Positions 1 through 5,854 of a DNA stretch of 18,410 nucleotides are shown here, in pieces. The DNA is taken from positions 1-18,410 of the forward strand of contig JAEYEN010000027.1 in the NCBI GenBank assembly GCA_023403375.1, read 5' to 3'. The notes beneath the pieces were generated by a model that ran no database searches, had not been told where the DNA came from, and saw only the letters and a list, made by a program, of their open reading frames with translations. Position numbers and translations under genes: made by a program. Positions within the stretch are counted from its first letter, which is position 1. Every line of letters begins with the position of its first letter. The stretch is from Bacillota bacterium. Its GTDB lineage: Bacteria > Bacillota > Clostridia > Christensenellales > Borkfalkiaceae.

Positions 1-662
1 GTTTTAGCGAGATATTCTTTCAAATTTTCTTTTACCGAAACCGAAGAAAGCGCGGCGCCGTTCCCCAAAACGTCCAGCGTGAAAAAGCAATCGGGCATAA
101 TGGAATAACCGCCGAACGCGAAATAACTCGCCGTCCGCCCGAATCCGCTTAACGTTTCGTTGACGAAAAGCAAAATATCGCGCGCTTCGCACACTTCCGA
201 TATAAGTTTAACAAAATCTTTCGGCATGTCGGCGGCGGTCTTTTCGTCTATCAAATCGATAACCACCGCACAGGTCTTTTCAGACAGCGACGCGATAAAG
301 TTTCCTATATGGTTACAAAACGCATATCGTAAATTAAAAATATACCCGACTTTCTCGGAAAAAAACTTAAAACTGCTCTCGCCAAGAAACAAAATTTCGT
401 TCCTTGTCGCCGCATATTTTTCGGAAGAATAATCAGTTGCGACTTTCATTGTGCCTGCCGCCGCTTCAAACGAAGAACTAAAAAGCGAAGTATCGCCCAT
501 GGCAGATTTTTCGCTTATAAAAGCGCATAGTTTATTAGCCGCCTTTTCTCCGCTTTTAAGTGAAGCGGAAAGCGCAGCCGCCTGATTTTCGTCCGGCACG
601 CCGAATATATGATTTTTACACGAAGAAAAATCCAGCGTTTCGGTAATAACGTTTTCAGCCAT
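1..662 (-). CDS. Class III aminotransferase-like protein lacking PLP residues (3' end outside window)
   Basis: An uninterrupted minus-strand frame runs from ATG at 662 to the window edge, giving 220 residues. The second half aligns by eye with ArgD-type class III aminotransferases. Residues 130-137 (TCAVVIDL) match the strand before the PLP site, and residues 163-177 (ILLFVNETLSGFGRT) match the LLVFDEVQ.GMGRTG motif. Residues 190-202 (PDCFFTLDVLGNG) match PDILTSAKALGGG. Both hallmark residues are changed. The Asp that pairs with the pyridine nitrogen is Asn168, and the Schiff-base Lys is Asp197. The protein is therefore probably not a PLP enzyme. The N-terminal region is also shorter than in ArgD. 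The frame is open and has no stops, so this looks like a maintained pseudoenzyme rather than decay. It starts 15 nt after the small membrane gene at 678-878 and is likely co-transcribed with it. The ribosome binding site is weak (GCGGTGA). Function is unknown; the family assignment is fairly secure. Confidence 0.75.
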   Translation of the reverse strand, partial: MAENVITETLDFSSCKNHIFGVPDENQAAALSASLKSGEKAANKLCAFISEKSAMGDTSLFSSSFEAAAGTMKVATDYSSEKYAATRNEILFLGESSFKFFSEKVGYIFNLRYAFCNHIGNFIASLSEKTCAVVIDLIDEKTAADMPKDFVKLISEVCEARDILLFVNETLSGFGRTASYFAFGGYSIMPDCFFTLDVLGNGAALSSVSVKENLKEYLAK

Positions 663-677
663 TGTTCACCGCTTAAA

Positions 678-878
678 TTATTCTTCTTTTTTACCTACGC
701 AAAGCGTCATAAATACCGCTATCACGTTAAACAAAAATCCTGCCCAGAACCACAATACTTCGTTGCTTTCGGACTTTTTGCTTCTAACGATTTCTACGCA
801 AATTCTGCCGCAAACGTATCCGCCGAGAACGTAGATAACAAATGCAATACACCATAAAACAATGTTTAAAGCCAACAT
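678..878 (-). CDS. Small two-helix membrane protein, unknown function
   Basis: This is a 66-residue protein. The start chosen is ATG at 878 because AAAGGAGAAACGAA precedes it at ideal spacing. The frame is open further upstream to 992, but that extension has no ribosome binding site and crosses an AT-rich repeat region. Two hydrophobic segments lie at about residues 3-26 and 42-61. The short loop between them is polar and charged (RSKKSESNE), and the C-terminus is basic then acidic (KKEE). No enzyme motif is visible and I do not recognise the family. It sits directly upstream of the aminotransferase-like gene in the same direction, so the two probably form an operon. Confidence 0.7.
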   Translation of the reverse strand: MLALNIVLWCIAFVIYVLGGYVCGRICVEIVRSKKSESNEVLWFWAGFLFNVIAVFMTLCVGKKEE

Positions 879-908
879 TTCGTTTCTCCTTTTATTTGCC
901 TGTAATTT

Positions 909-914
909 ATTATA
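909..914 (-). promoter_or_regulatory. Candidate -10 box for the small membrane protein operon
   Basis: TATAAT reads on the minus strand 31 nt before the start codon at 878. No good -35 sits 16-18 bp upstream, so the promoter may need an activator. A tandem repeat lies about 50-100 bp further upstream. Confidence 0.35.
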
Positions 915-966
915 TTCCGAAATTCCGAATTCTCTGTATAATGAAAACTTCGATTTATTCAATAAC

Positions 967-1011
967 GATATACTCAATATGGATATACTCAATATCGATA
1001 TACTAAATATT
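967..1011. repeat. 15-bp tandem repeat, three copies
   Basis: The unit GATATACTCAATAT plus one variable base occurs at 967-981 and 982-996. A third copy at 997-1011 carries a C-to-A change. It lies upstream of the minus-strand gene starting at 878. Copies spaced 15 bp apart could be protein-binding sites or simple slippage; the rest of 879-1160 is AT-rich and holds no gene that I can support. Confidence 0.8.
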
Positions 1012-1160
1012 CTTTATATTCAGAATTCTCATATAGTTAAATTATTATTTACTTTTTAATCATTATATACGCACTTTCAGGCGTTTGTCAACTCGTATTA
1101 CAGGTTAAAAGCGTCATAAACGCCTTAAAAGCGCGTTTTTTGCCCGAAAACAGAGCAAAA

Positions 1161-1766
1161 TTATTTGTTTCTTTTAAGAAAAAGCGAAGATAAAATGACA
1201 ATGGCTTCTGCCGGAACGCCTATTATAAACATCAGCCAGAAGTTCATTTCTATATACTGACAATAAAACGCCGCCAAAAGCGACCACACGAACGCCGATA
1301 AAAACACCGCTCTTTGCACTTTTCCGCCCTTTGTCCTTAAATTGTAAATTATACACGCCAAGCAAGAGCAAGGCACCGCCCATACGTAAGCCTGCCAGTA
1401 TAAAACGCCGCCGTTACCGTAATTTAATAAATAAACGAAAAACATTGTCGCTATCAAAAATATTACCGCCACGACCAGACTTAAAATAACTATTTTTTTG
1501 TTGTTTTCAGCCACGGCGTTAGCCTTGTTCACGGTCGTCGCCTTTTCCACGGCGTTTTCTTTAACCAAATCGTCAAGCGTGATTCCGAACATATCGCCAA
1601 TCTTAATAAGCACGCTTATATCGGGCATAGAATTCCCGCTCTCCCACTTGCTTACCGCTTTGTCTGAATAATTCAACTTTTCGGCAAGTTCCGATTGCTT
1701 TAAATTGTTCGCCTTTCTTAGTTCGACGATATTTTTGGCAATGACGTTTTTAACGTTATCTTCCAT
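1161..1766 (-). CDS. XRE-family regulator with C-terminal membrane domain
   Basis: This is a 201-residue protein. Residues about 8-65 form an XRE/Cro helix-turn-helix (IVELRKANNLKQSELAEKL, then YSDKAVSKWESGNSMPDISVL). A linker follows, then about four hydrophobic segments between residues 90 and 195, and a basic end (KRNK). Membrane-tethered XRE proteins of this layout are common in Firmicutes and often regulate a neighbouring membrane or transport gene. Which gene it controls cannot be seen; azlC is divergent from it and is a candidate. The start at 1766 is supported by CGGAGAA nine bases upstream. It reads away from azlC and towards the small membrane protein gene. Confidence 0.85.
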   Translation of the reverse strand: MEDNVKNVIAKNIVELRKANNLKQSELAEKLNYSDKAVSKWESGNSMPDISVLIKIGDMFGITLDDLVKENAVEKATTVNKANAVAENNKKIVILSLVVAVIFLIATMFFVYLLNYGNGGVLYWQAYVWAVPCSCLACIIYNLRTKGGKVQRAVFLSAFVWSLLAAFYCQYIEMNFWLMFIIGVPAEAIVILSSLFLKRNK

Positions 1767-1822
1767 AAAGTAAATTCTCCGTTTTTACCAGATTTTCCTT
1801 TTTAGAACCTTATTTTAATTAA

Positions 1823-1851
1823 GTTATACCACAAAATCGCCCAAAAATCAA
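1823..1851 (-). promoter_or_regulatory. Promoter of the XRE gene
   Basis: On the minus strand, TTGATT (1846-1851), a 17-bp spacer and TATAAC (1823-1828) give a predicted transcription start near 1816, about 50 nt before the ATG. A TTAATTAA palindrome at the start site could be an autoregulatory operator; that is only a suggestion. Confidence 0.55.
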
Positions 1852-1975
1852 GCCTTTCTACCGTTCTACCGAAAATAGACTGCAAATTTTGAGTTTCACA
1901 CGCAGATTTTTTTGTTGCTCAATCGAGTTTCCGTTACCCTTTTTATTCCCCCGTTAAACGGCAAAAGATTTTCGG

Positions 1976-1999
1976 TTTTAAATAAATATTTATTTAAAA
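1976..1999. repeat. Perfect 24-bp AT-only palindrome
   Basis: The half-site TTTTAAATAAAT (1976-1987) is followed immediately by its exact reverse complement (1988-1999). A second small hairpin (CGTAAA-agcc-TTTACG, 2003-2018) follows, then the putative azlC -35. The position between the divergent XRE and azlC genes suits an operator. Confidence 0.75.
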
Positions 2000-2022
2000 A
2001 TACGTAAAAGCCTTTACGGCGT

Positions 2023-2051
2023 TTGCTTAATATAGTTGATTGTGCTAAAAT
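2023..2051 (+). promoter_or_regulatory. Candidate azlC promoter
   Basis: TTGCTT (2023-2028), a 17-bp spacer and TAAAAT (2046-2051). Transcription would start close to 2058, leaving almost no leader before the ATG at 2066. No Shine-Dalgarno sequence is visible there, so the true promoter or start codon may lie elsewhere. Confidence 0.4.
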
Positions 2052-2065
2052 ATTTTAAGACCATT

Positions 2066-2971
2066 ATGAAAAACCAAAGCAGTTTAACTTTTAATAACGG
2101 CGTTAAAGACGGACTGCCGATAGGGCTCGGATACCTGTCGGTTGCTTTTGCGTTCGGCGTTCAGGCAAGTATTTTACAAATACCCCTTATCGTTACTATT
2201 CTCATTTCGATGACAAACCTGACTTCTGCTGGGCAACTCCAAGGCATAAACGTTATTGCCGCAGGCGGAACGATTATCGAAATGATTGTAACTCAACTTA
2301 TAATCAATTCCAGATACTTTCTGATGAGCATTTCGCTTTCCCAACGTTTAAGTTCGGATTTTACCGTCGGCAAAAGACTTGTTGCCGCAACGGGCATTAC
2401 GGACGAAATTTTTGCCGTTGCTTCCTGCAAAACTTCTCCCGTCAATTTCAAATATTTTACGGGACTTATGCTTTTGCCGTATATAGGCTGGGTTGGCGGA
2501 ACCGTTTTAGGCGCGGTGGCAGGCAATATTCTGCCGCTCAATATTCAGTTAAGTCTCGGTATTGCGCTGTACGCGATGTTTATCGCCATTATTCTTCCGC
2601 CTGCTTCCAAATCTTATAAAATACTTTTCGTAGTGCTTTTAAGCGCGGCTTTAAGTTGCGTTTTTTACTACGTTCCTTTTTTGAAAAACAACGTTTCGGG
2701 CGGATTTATCACCATAATCTGCGCGCTTTTATCTTCTATGATAGCCGCCGCCATATTCCCCGTAAAAGACGATAACGCCGATAAGACGGACGCAAAGCCA
2801 AATGAAAAATCGGATGATAATTCAGTCGATAAATCGGGCGAAAAGTCAAATGAAAAATCGGATAATAATTCAGTCGATAAGTCGGACGAAGAACAAACGA
2901 TTGACGTAAACGCCGATGTAAGCGAGTGCGCCGAAAACGAAAAGGGGGTAACAGAAGATGGAAATAGGTAA
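2066..2971 (+). CDS. azlC: AzlC-family branched-chain amino acid exporter subunit
   Basis: This is a 301-residue membrane protein from the ATG at 2066. The N-terminal signature, KDGLPIGLGYLSVAFAFGV, is typical of AzlC, the large subunit of the AzlCD branched-chain amino acid exporter. Hydrophobic segments follow to about residue 235. TTG (2036) and GTG (2042) in-frame starts are possible, but none of the three has a clear ribosome binding site. ATG is preferred because family similarity begins right after it. The last ~65 residues are unusual: a hydrophilic Asp/Lys/Ser/Asn tail built from a 16-residue repeat (NEKSD.NSVDKS), not a normal AzlC feature. The end overlaps azlD by 14 bp, so the two are translationally coupled. 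Confidence 0.88.
   Translation: MKNQSSLTFNNGVKDGLPIGLGYLSVAFAFGVQASILQIPLIVTILISMTNLTSAGQLQGINVIAAGGTIIEMIVTQLIINSRYFLMSISLSQRLSSDFTVGKRLVAATGITDEIFAVASCKTSPVNFKYFTGLMLLPYIGWVGGTVLGAVAGNILPLNIQLSLGIALYAMFIAIILPPASKSYKILFVVLLSAALSCVFYYVPFLKNNVSGGFITIICALLSSMIAAAIFPVKDDNADKTDAKPNEKSDDNSVDKSGEKSNEKSDNNSVDKSDEEQTIDVNADVSECAENEKGVTEDGNR
2800..2890 (+). repeat. 48-bp in-frame tandem repeat in the azlC tail
   Basis: Two nearly identical units start at about 2800 and 2848 (period exactly 48 bp, 16 codons), each encoding NEKSD(D/N)NSVDKS. The period is a multiple of three, so copy-number change would keep the frame. Confidence 0.8.
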
Positions 2972-3266
2972 CTTGCTTATTCTGGTGCTTGCCATGGCGC
3001 TTACAACCTTTTTAATAAGGGCTATACCGCTTACTTTTATAAGGAAAAAGATAAAGTCGCGCTATATATGCAGTCTGCTTTACTATATCCCCTACGCAGT
3101 GCTTTCGGCAATGACGTTCCCCGCAATATTCTATTCTTCGGGTTCGTTTTACGCCGCGCTTGTCGGAACGGTCGTCGCAATAATCGCGTCTATCGCAAAG
3201 CGCTCGCTTATAGTCGTTGCTCTTCTCTCTTGCCTTGCGGTATTTTTAATGCTTCTGATACTTTAA
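2958..3266 (+). CDS. azlD: AzlD-family small subunit of amino acid exporter
   Basis: This is a 102-residue protein with four hydrophobic segments (about residues 4-24, 38-58, 62-82 and 85-101). It has the AzlD signature TTFLIRAIPLTF near the N-terminus. AzlD partners AzlC in exporting branched-chain amino acids across the membrane. The length is normal for the family. The start at 2958 follows AAAGGGGGTAACAG and overlaps the azlC end by 14 bp, which favours equal expression of the two subunits. A hairpin with CCTTT/AAAGG arms at 3279-3299 follows but lacks a T-run. Confidence 0.88.
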   Translation: MEIGNLLILVLAMALTTFLIRAIPLTFIRKKIKSRYICSLLYYIPYAVLSAMTFPAIFYSSGSFYAALVGTVVAIIASIAKRSLIVVALLSCLAVFLMLLIL

Positions 3267-3278
3267 TATACTTTAATG

Positions 3279-3299
3279 CCTTTTGCGCAGCGCCAAAGG
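3279..3299 (+). terminator. Possible weak terminator after azlCD
   Basis: CCTTT and AAAGG arms enclose a GC-rich core 12 bp after the azlD stop. No T-run follows, so termination here would be inefficient or factor-dependent. Confidence 0.3.
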
Positions 3300-3306
3300 T
3301 TAAATT

Positions 3307-3378
3307 AAGGTTAAATTAAAAAATAAAATCAAATTAAAGAACAAAATCAAATTAAAAAATAAAGTTAAGTTAAAGAAT
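3307..3378. repeat. 18-bp AT-rich tandem repeat, four copies
   Basis: Four degenerate 18-bp units occupy 3307-3324, 3325-3342, 3343-3360 and 3361-3378. They follow the pattern AAARTYAARTTAAARAAY. The array ends 30 bp before the guaB -35 box. Phased A-tracts here could bend DNA or act as an extended UP element. Confidence 0.75.
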
Positions 3379-3408
3379 ATAAAAAGAATATAAATTTTAA
3401 CAAAACGG

Positions 3409-3436
3409 TTGACAAAAGGTTTTTTTCTGTTATAAT
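3409..3436 (+). promoter_or_regulatory. Consensus guaB promoter
   Basis: Perfect TTGACA (3409-3414), a 16-bp spacer and perfect TATAAT (3431-3436). The predicted start is near 3443, giving a leader of about 27 nt that contains AAGGAGA at 3457-3463, well spaced from the ATG at 3470. Confidence 0.85.
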
Positions 3437-3469
3437 AAATAAAATTTACTTAAAATAAGGAGAATTTAT

Positions 3470-4972
3470 ATGGCACATTTTTACGAAGAACAATCCAGAA
3501 CGTTCAGCGAATATCTTTTAGTCCCCGGATATACGGACGAAAACTGTATTCCTGCCAACGTCAGTTTAAAAACTCCTTTGGTAAAATTCAAAAAAGGCGA
3601 AACACCCGCCATATCGCTTAACATTCCTATGGTTTCAGCAATAATGCAATCGGTTTCTAACGACACAATGGCTATTGCCCTTGCCAAAGAAGGCGGCGTT
3701 TCTTTTATTTACGGCTCGCAAACGATTGAAAGTCAAGCGGAAATGGTTGCCAAAGTTAAAAGATATAAATCGGGCTTCGTTGTGTCGGACAGCAACCTGA
3801 AAGTTACCGATACGTTAAACGATATAATCAGACAAAAACAATTAAAAGGTCATTCCACTTTCGCCGTAACCGACAACGGTAAGTCCAACGGCAAACTTTT
3901 AGGAATAGTTACGGGCAGAGATTACAGAGTAAGCCGTATGACGGGCGAAGAAAAGGTCGAAGAGTTTATGACTCCACTATCAAAACTCATCACCGCGCAG
4001 GAAGGGGTTACGCTTTCCGAAGCCAACGACATAATCTGGGAACACAAACTCAACTCTCTCCCTATCGTCGATAAAAACGGCAACCTTGTGTCTTTCGTAT
4101 TCAGAAAGGACTACGATTCTCATAAATCCAACCCCTGCGAATTGTTAGACGAAAACAAACGTTACATAGTAGGCGCAGGCATAAACACCAGAGATTATGC
4201 GGAAAGAGTTCCCGCACTTATCAAAGCAGGCGCGGACGTGCTTTGCATAGACTCTTCCGAAGGATATTCCGTATGGCAGAAAAACACCCTTAAATGGATT
4301 AGAGATAATTACGGCGACAGCGTTAAAGTGGGTGCCGGCAACGTCGTTGACGGAGAAGGTTTCAGGTTTTTGGCAAATTGCGGCGCAGACTTTGTTAAAG
4401 TCGGTATAGGCGGCGGTTCTATTTGCATAACGAGAGAAACAAAAGGTATCGGCAAAGGTCAGGCAACAGCAGTTATAGACGTTTGCAAAGAAAGAGATAG
4501 ATATTTCAAAGAAACGGGCATTTATATCCCCGTTTGTTCGGACGGCGGAATCGTCCACGATTATCACATAACGCTGGCTCTTGCTATGGGTTGCGACTTC
4601 TGTATGCTCGGCAGATATTTTTCAAGGTTTGACGAAAGCCCCACTAACAAAGTGTTTATCAACGGCAATTACATGAAAGAATATTGGGGCGAAGGAAGCG
4701 CAAGGGCGAGAAACTGGCAGAGATACGATATGGGCGGCGACGCAAAACTTTCTTTCGTAGAAGGCGTGGACAGTTACGTCCCCTATGCAGGCAGACTTAA
4801 AGATAACGTTTCCGCAACGCTTGCCAAGGTTCGCTCTACAATGTGTAACTGCGGCGCGTTATCCATTCCCGAATTGCAGGAAAAAGCAAAACTCGTTCTG
4901 GTAAGTTCCGTTTCTATCGTAGAAGGCGGCGCGCACGACGTTTTGGTTAAAGACGTGAACAGCGTTAAATAA
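3470..4972 (+). CDS. guaB: IMP dehydrogenase, Tritrichomonas-type
   Basis: This 500-residue protein oxidises IMP to XMP with NAD+, the committed step of guanine nucleotide synthesis in the cytoplasm. The catalytic loop VGIGGGSICITRE carries Cys319. Two CBS domains sit inside the barrel at about residues 100-220, including LLGIVTGRDYR and NSLPIVDKNGNLVSFVFRKDY. The mobile-flap dyad is Arg418-Tyr419 in ARNWQRYD. The C-terminal block STMCNCGALSIPELQEKAKL is intact. From memory, the protein is very close along its whole length to the IMPDH of the protozoan Tritrichomonas foetus. Its Cys319 and Arg418-Tyr419 have the same residue numbers as in that enzyme. It differs from the usual bacterial GuaB form. 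It is monocistronic, with its own promoter and terminator. Confidence 0.96.
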   Translation: MAHFYEEQSRTFSEYLLVPGYTDENCIPANVSLKTPLVKFKKGETPAISLNIPMVSAIMQSVSNDTMAIALAKEGGVSFIYGSQTIESQAEMVAKVKRYKSGFVVSDSNLKVTDTLNDIIRQKQLKGHSTFAVTDNGKSNGKLLGIVTGRDYRVSRMTGEEKVEEFMTPLSKLITAQEGVTLSEANDIIWEHKLNSLPIVDKNGNLVSFVFRKDYDSHKSNPCELLDENKRYIVGAGINTRDYAERVPALIKAGADVLCIDSSEGYSVWQKNTLKWIRDNYGDSVKVGAGNVVDGEGFRFLANCGADFVKVGIGGGSICITRETKGIGKGQATAVIDVCKERDRYFKETGIYIPVCSDGGIVHDYHITLALAMGCDFCMLGRYFSRFDESPTNKVFINGNYMKEYWGEGSARARNWQRYDMGGDAKLSFVEGVDSYVPYAGRLKDNVSATLAKVRSTMCNCGALSIPELQEKAKLVLVSSVSIVEGGAHDVLVKDVNSVK

Positions 4973-5052
4973 GTAACATTACTTAGTTTTAACTTTTGCA
5001 GCGCAACTTAGTTGTCACTTAAAACAAAACAAAATAACGATAAAAATAAAAT

Positions 5053-5086
5053 ACGCCGACGGCAATAGTTCCGTCGGCGTTTTTTT
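5053..5086 (+). terminator. Intrinsic terminator of guaB
   Basis: A perfect 10-bp stem, ACGCCGACGG (5053-5062) with CCGTCGGCGT (5071-5080), has an 8-nt loop and is followed by T7. It lies 80 nt after the guaB stop codon. Confidence 0.92.
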
Positions 5087-5204
5087 GTATGATACTTATA
5101 ATCTGACTTTATCTTTTAACGTTTAACGTTTTATATTTACTTTATCAGATTTAATACTTAATATATCCGTTATATTGTATATATCCTTTTTGTTAAAAAA
5201 TAGT

Positions 5205-5489
5205 TTAACTCTTTACCGAATGTCGTTCGCGATACTCTCTCGGCGAAAGTCCCGTTTGCGCTTTAAAAAAGCGGCTGAAATAATGAACGCTTTCAAATTT
5301 AACTTCTTCTGCGATTTCCGTGAACGTTTTGTCCGTTGCCGCAATTTCTTCTTCGGCAAGTAAAAGTATTTTGTAGTTTGCGTATTCGGTAATTCCTTTC
5401 CCCGTCAATAATTTGAAACTTTTGCAAAGCGTAGAACGATTGGTTCCGAACAAAAAGGCAAGGTCGAAAGTCATATCCTTATGGCACAC
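5205..5489 (-). pseudogene. 5'-truncated AraC-family regulator (DNA-binding domain only)
   Basis: This 94-codon frame encodes almost exactly the two helix-turn-helix motifs of an AraC domain. The first is around AFLFGTNRSTLCKSF, and the second is FTEIAEEVKFESVHYFSRFF followed by the closing GLSPREYRE. The frame is open upstream only to a stop at 5508-5510. AraC-like similarity seems to fade in that extension, so the sensor domain and the first part of the HTH are gone. The nominal GTG start has no ribosome binding site. The gene resembles the intact AraC regulator at 9338-10213, on the far side of the nag operon (both have FxEIA...F(D/E)S..(Y/H)F and TPREF/SPREY endings). It may be a decayed paralogue. 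A short stand-alone HTH protein is a less likely alternative. Confidence 0.7.
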
Positions 5490-5627
5490 TATCTCGACTG
5501 CGTTAAATTAGATAGAATAGACGACGTAAAACATTGGTTTACCGAAAGCGCAAGGGGCGCAAACAAAACTTTGGGCAAAGAAATGGTAAACAAATCGCTT
5601 GAATACCTTATTAACGCAATCAAATAA
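5481..5627 (+). pseudogene. C-terminal fragment of an unrecognised protein
   Basis: A 48-codon frame begins MAHYLDCVKLDRIDDVKHWF and ends SLEYLINAIK before TAA at 5625. The composition is that of a genuine globular protein, with no low complexity. There is no ribosome binding site before the ATG, and the frame overlaps the broken 5' end of the AraC remnant at 5481-5489. I read it as the 3' end of a gene that lost its front in the same event. The parent family is not recognised; a creatininase-like C-terminus is a weak guess. A small hairpin with arms GTCATT/AATGAC at 5662-5678 follows. Confidence 0.45.
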
Positions 5628-5696
5628 GTTTCGTTGTTTTTAATTTATGACGTAATCTCCTGTCATTAAATAAATGACTAAATTAAAAAACAATAA

Positions 5697-5734
5697 AAAA
5701 CCGACCGTGAAAACCATCTTTCACGGTCGGTTTT
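5697..5734 (-). terminator. Shared terminator hairpin, copy 1 (end of nag operon)
   Basis: CCGACCGTGAAA (5701-5712) pairs with TTTCACGGTCGG (5719-5730) around loop ACCATC, with flanking A4/T4. On the minus strand the stem is followed by T6, so it serves nagA and the operon. The same hairpin and loop recur at 10300-10337 and 14779-14816. Confidence 0.9.
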
Positions 5735-5794
5735 AGTTTTAACGCCTTATTTAGTTATAGTCTTTTTTTAATAAGCGGCTGTTTTTTATTGTTT

Positions 5795-5851
5795 TTAATA
5801 CTCTCTTATTGTTTTTTGCAGCAACTCGTAAAAATATTCGGCGCGTTTCAT
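5795..5851 (-). CDS. Possible 18-residue peptide after nagA
   Basis: ATG at 5851 lies 3 nt after the nagA stop and reads MKRAEYFYELLQKTIREY before TAA. Tight spacing could allow translational coupling, but the frame is very short and the sequence may be a remnant start of a deleted gene. Weakly supported. Confidence 0.2.
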   Translation of the reverse strand: MKRAEYFYELLQKTIREY

Positions 5852-5854
5852 CGC

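Noticed and set aside
879..992. N-terminal extension of the small membrane protein
   Set aside because: The extension lacks a ribosome binding site, whereas the ATG at 878 has an excellent one.
967..1011. CRISPR-like array
   Set aside because: The repeats are directly adjacent 15-bp units with no unique spacers.
1079..1140. Inverted AGGCGTTT / AAACGCCT pair after the XRE gene as a terminator
   Set aside because: The arms are far apart, the local stems are only 4-5 bp, and no clean T-run follows on the minus strand.
2036..2065. TTG (2036) or GTG (2042) as the azlC start
   Set aside because: Neither has a ribosome binding site and family similarity begins after the ATG at 2066, though the ATG site is also weak, so this remains open.
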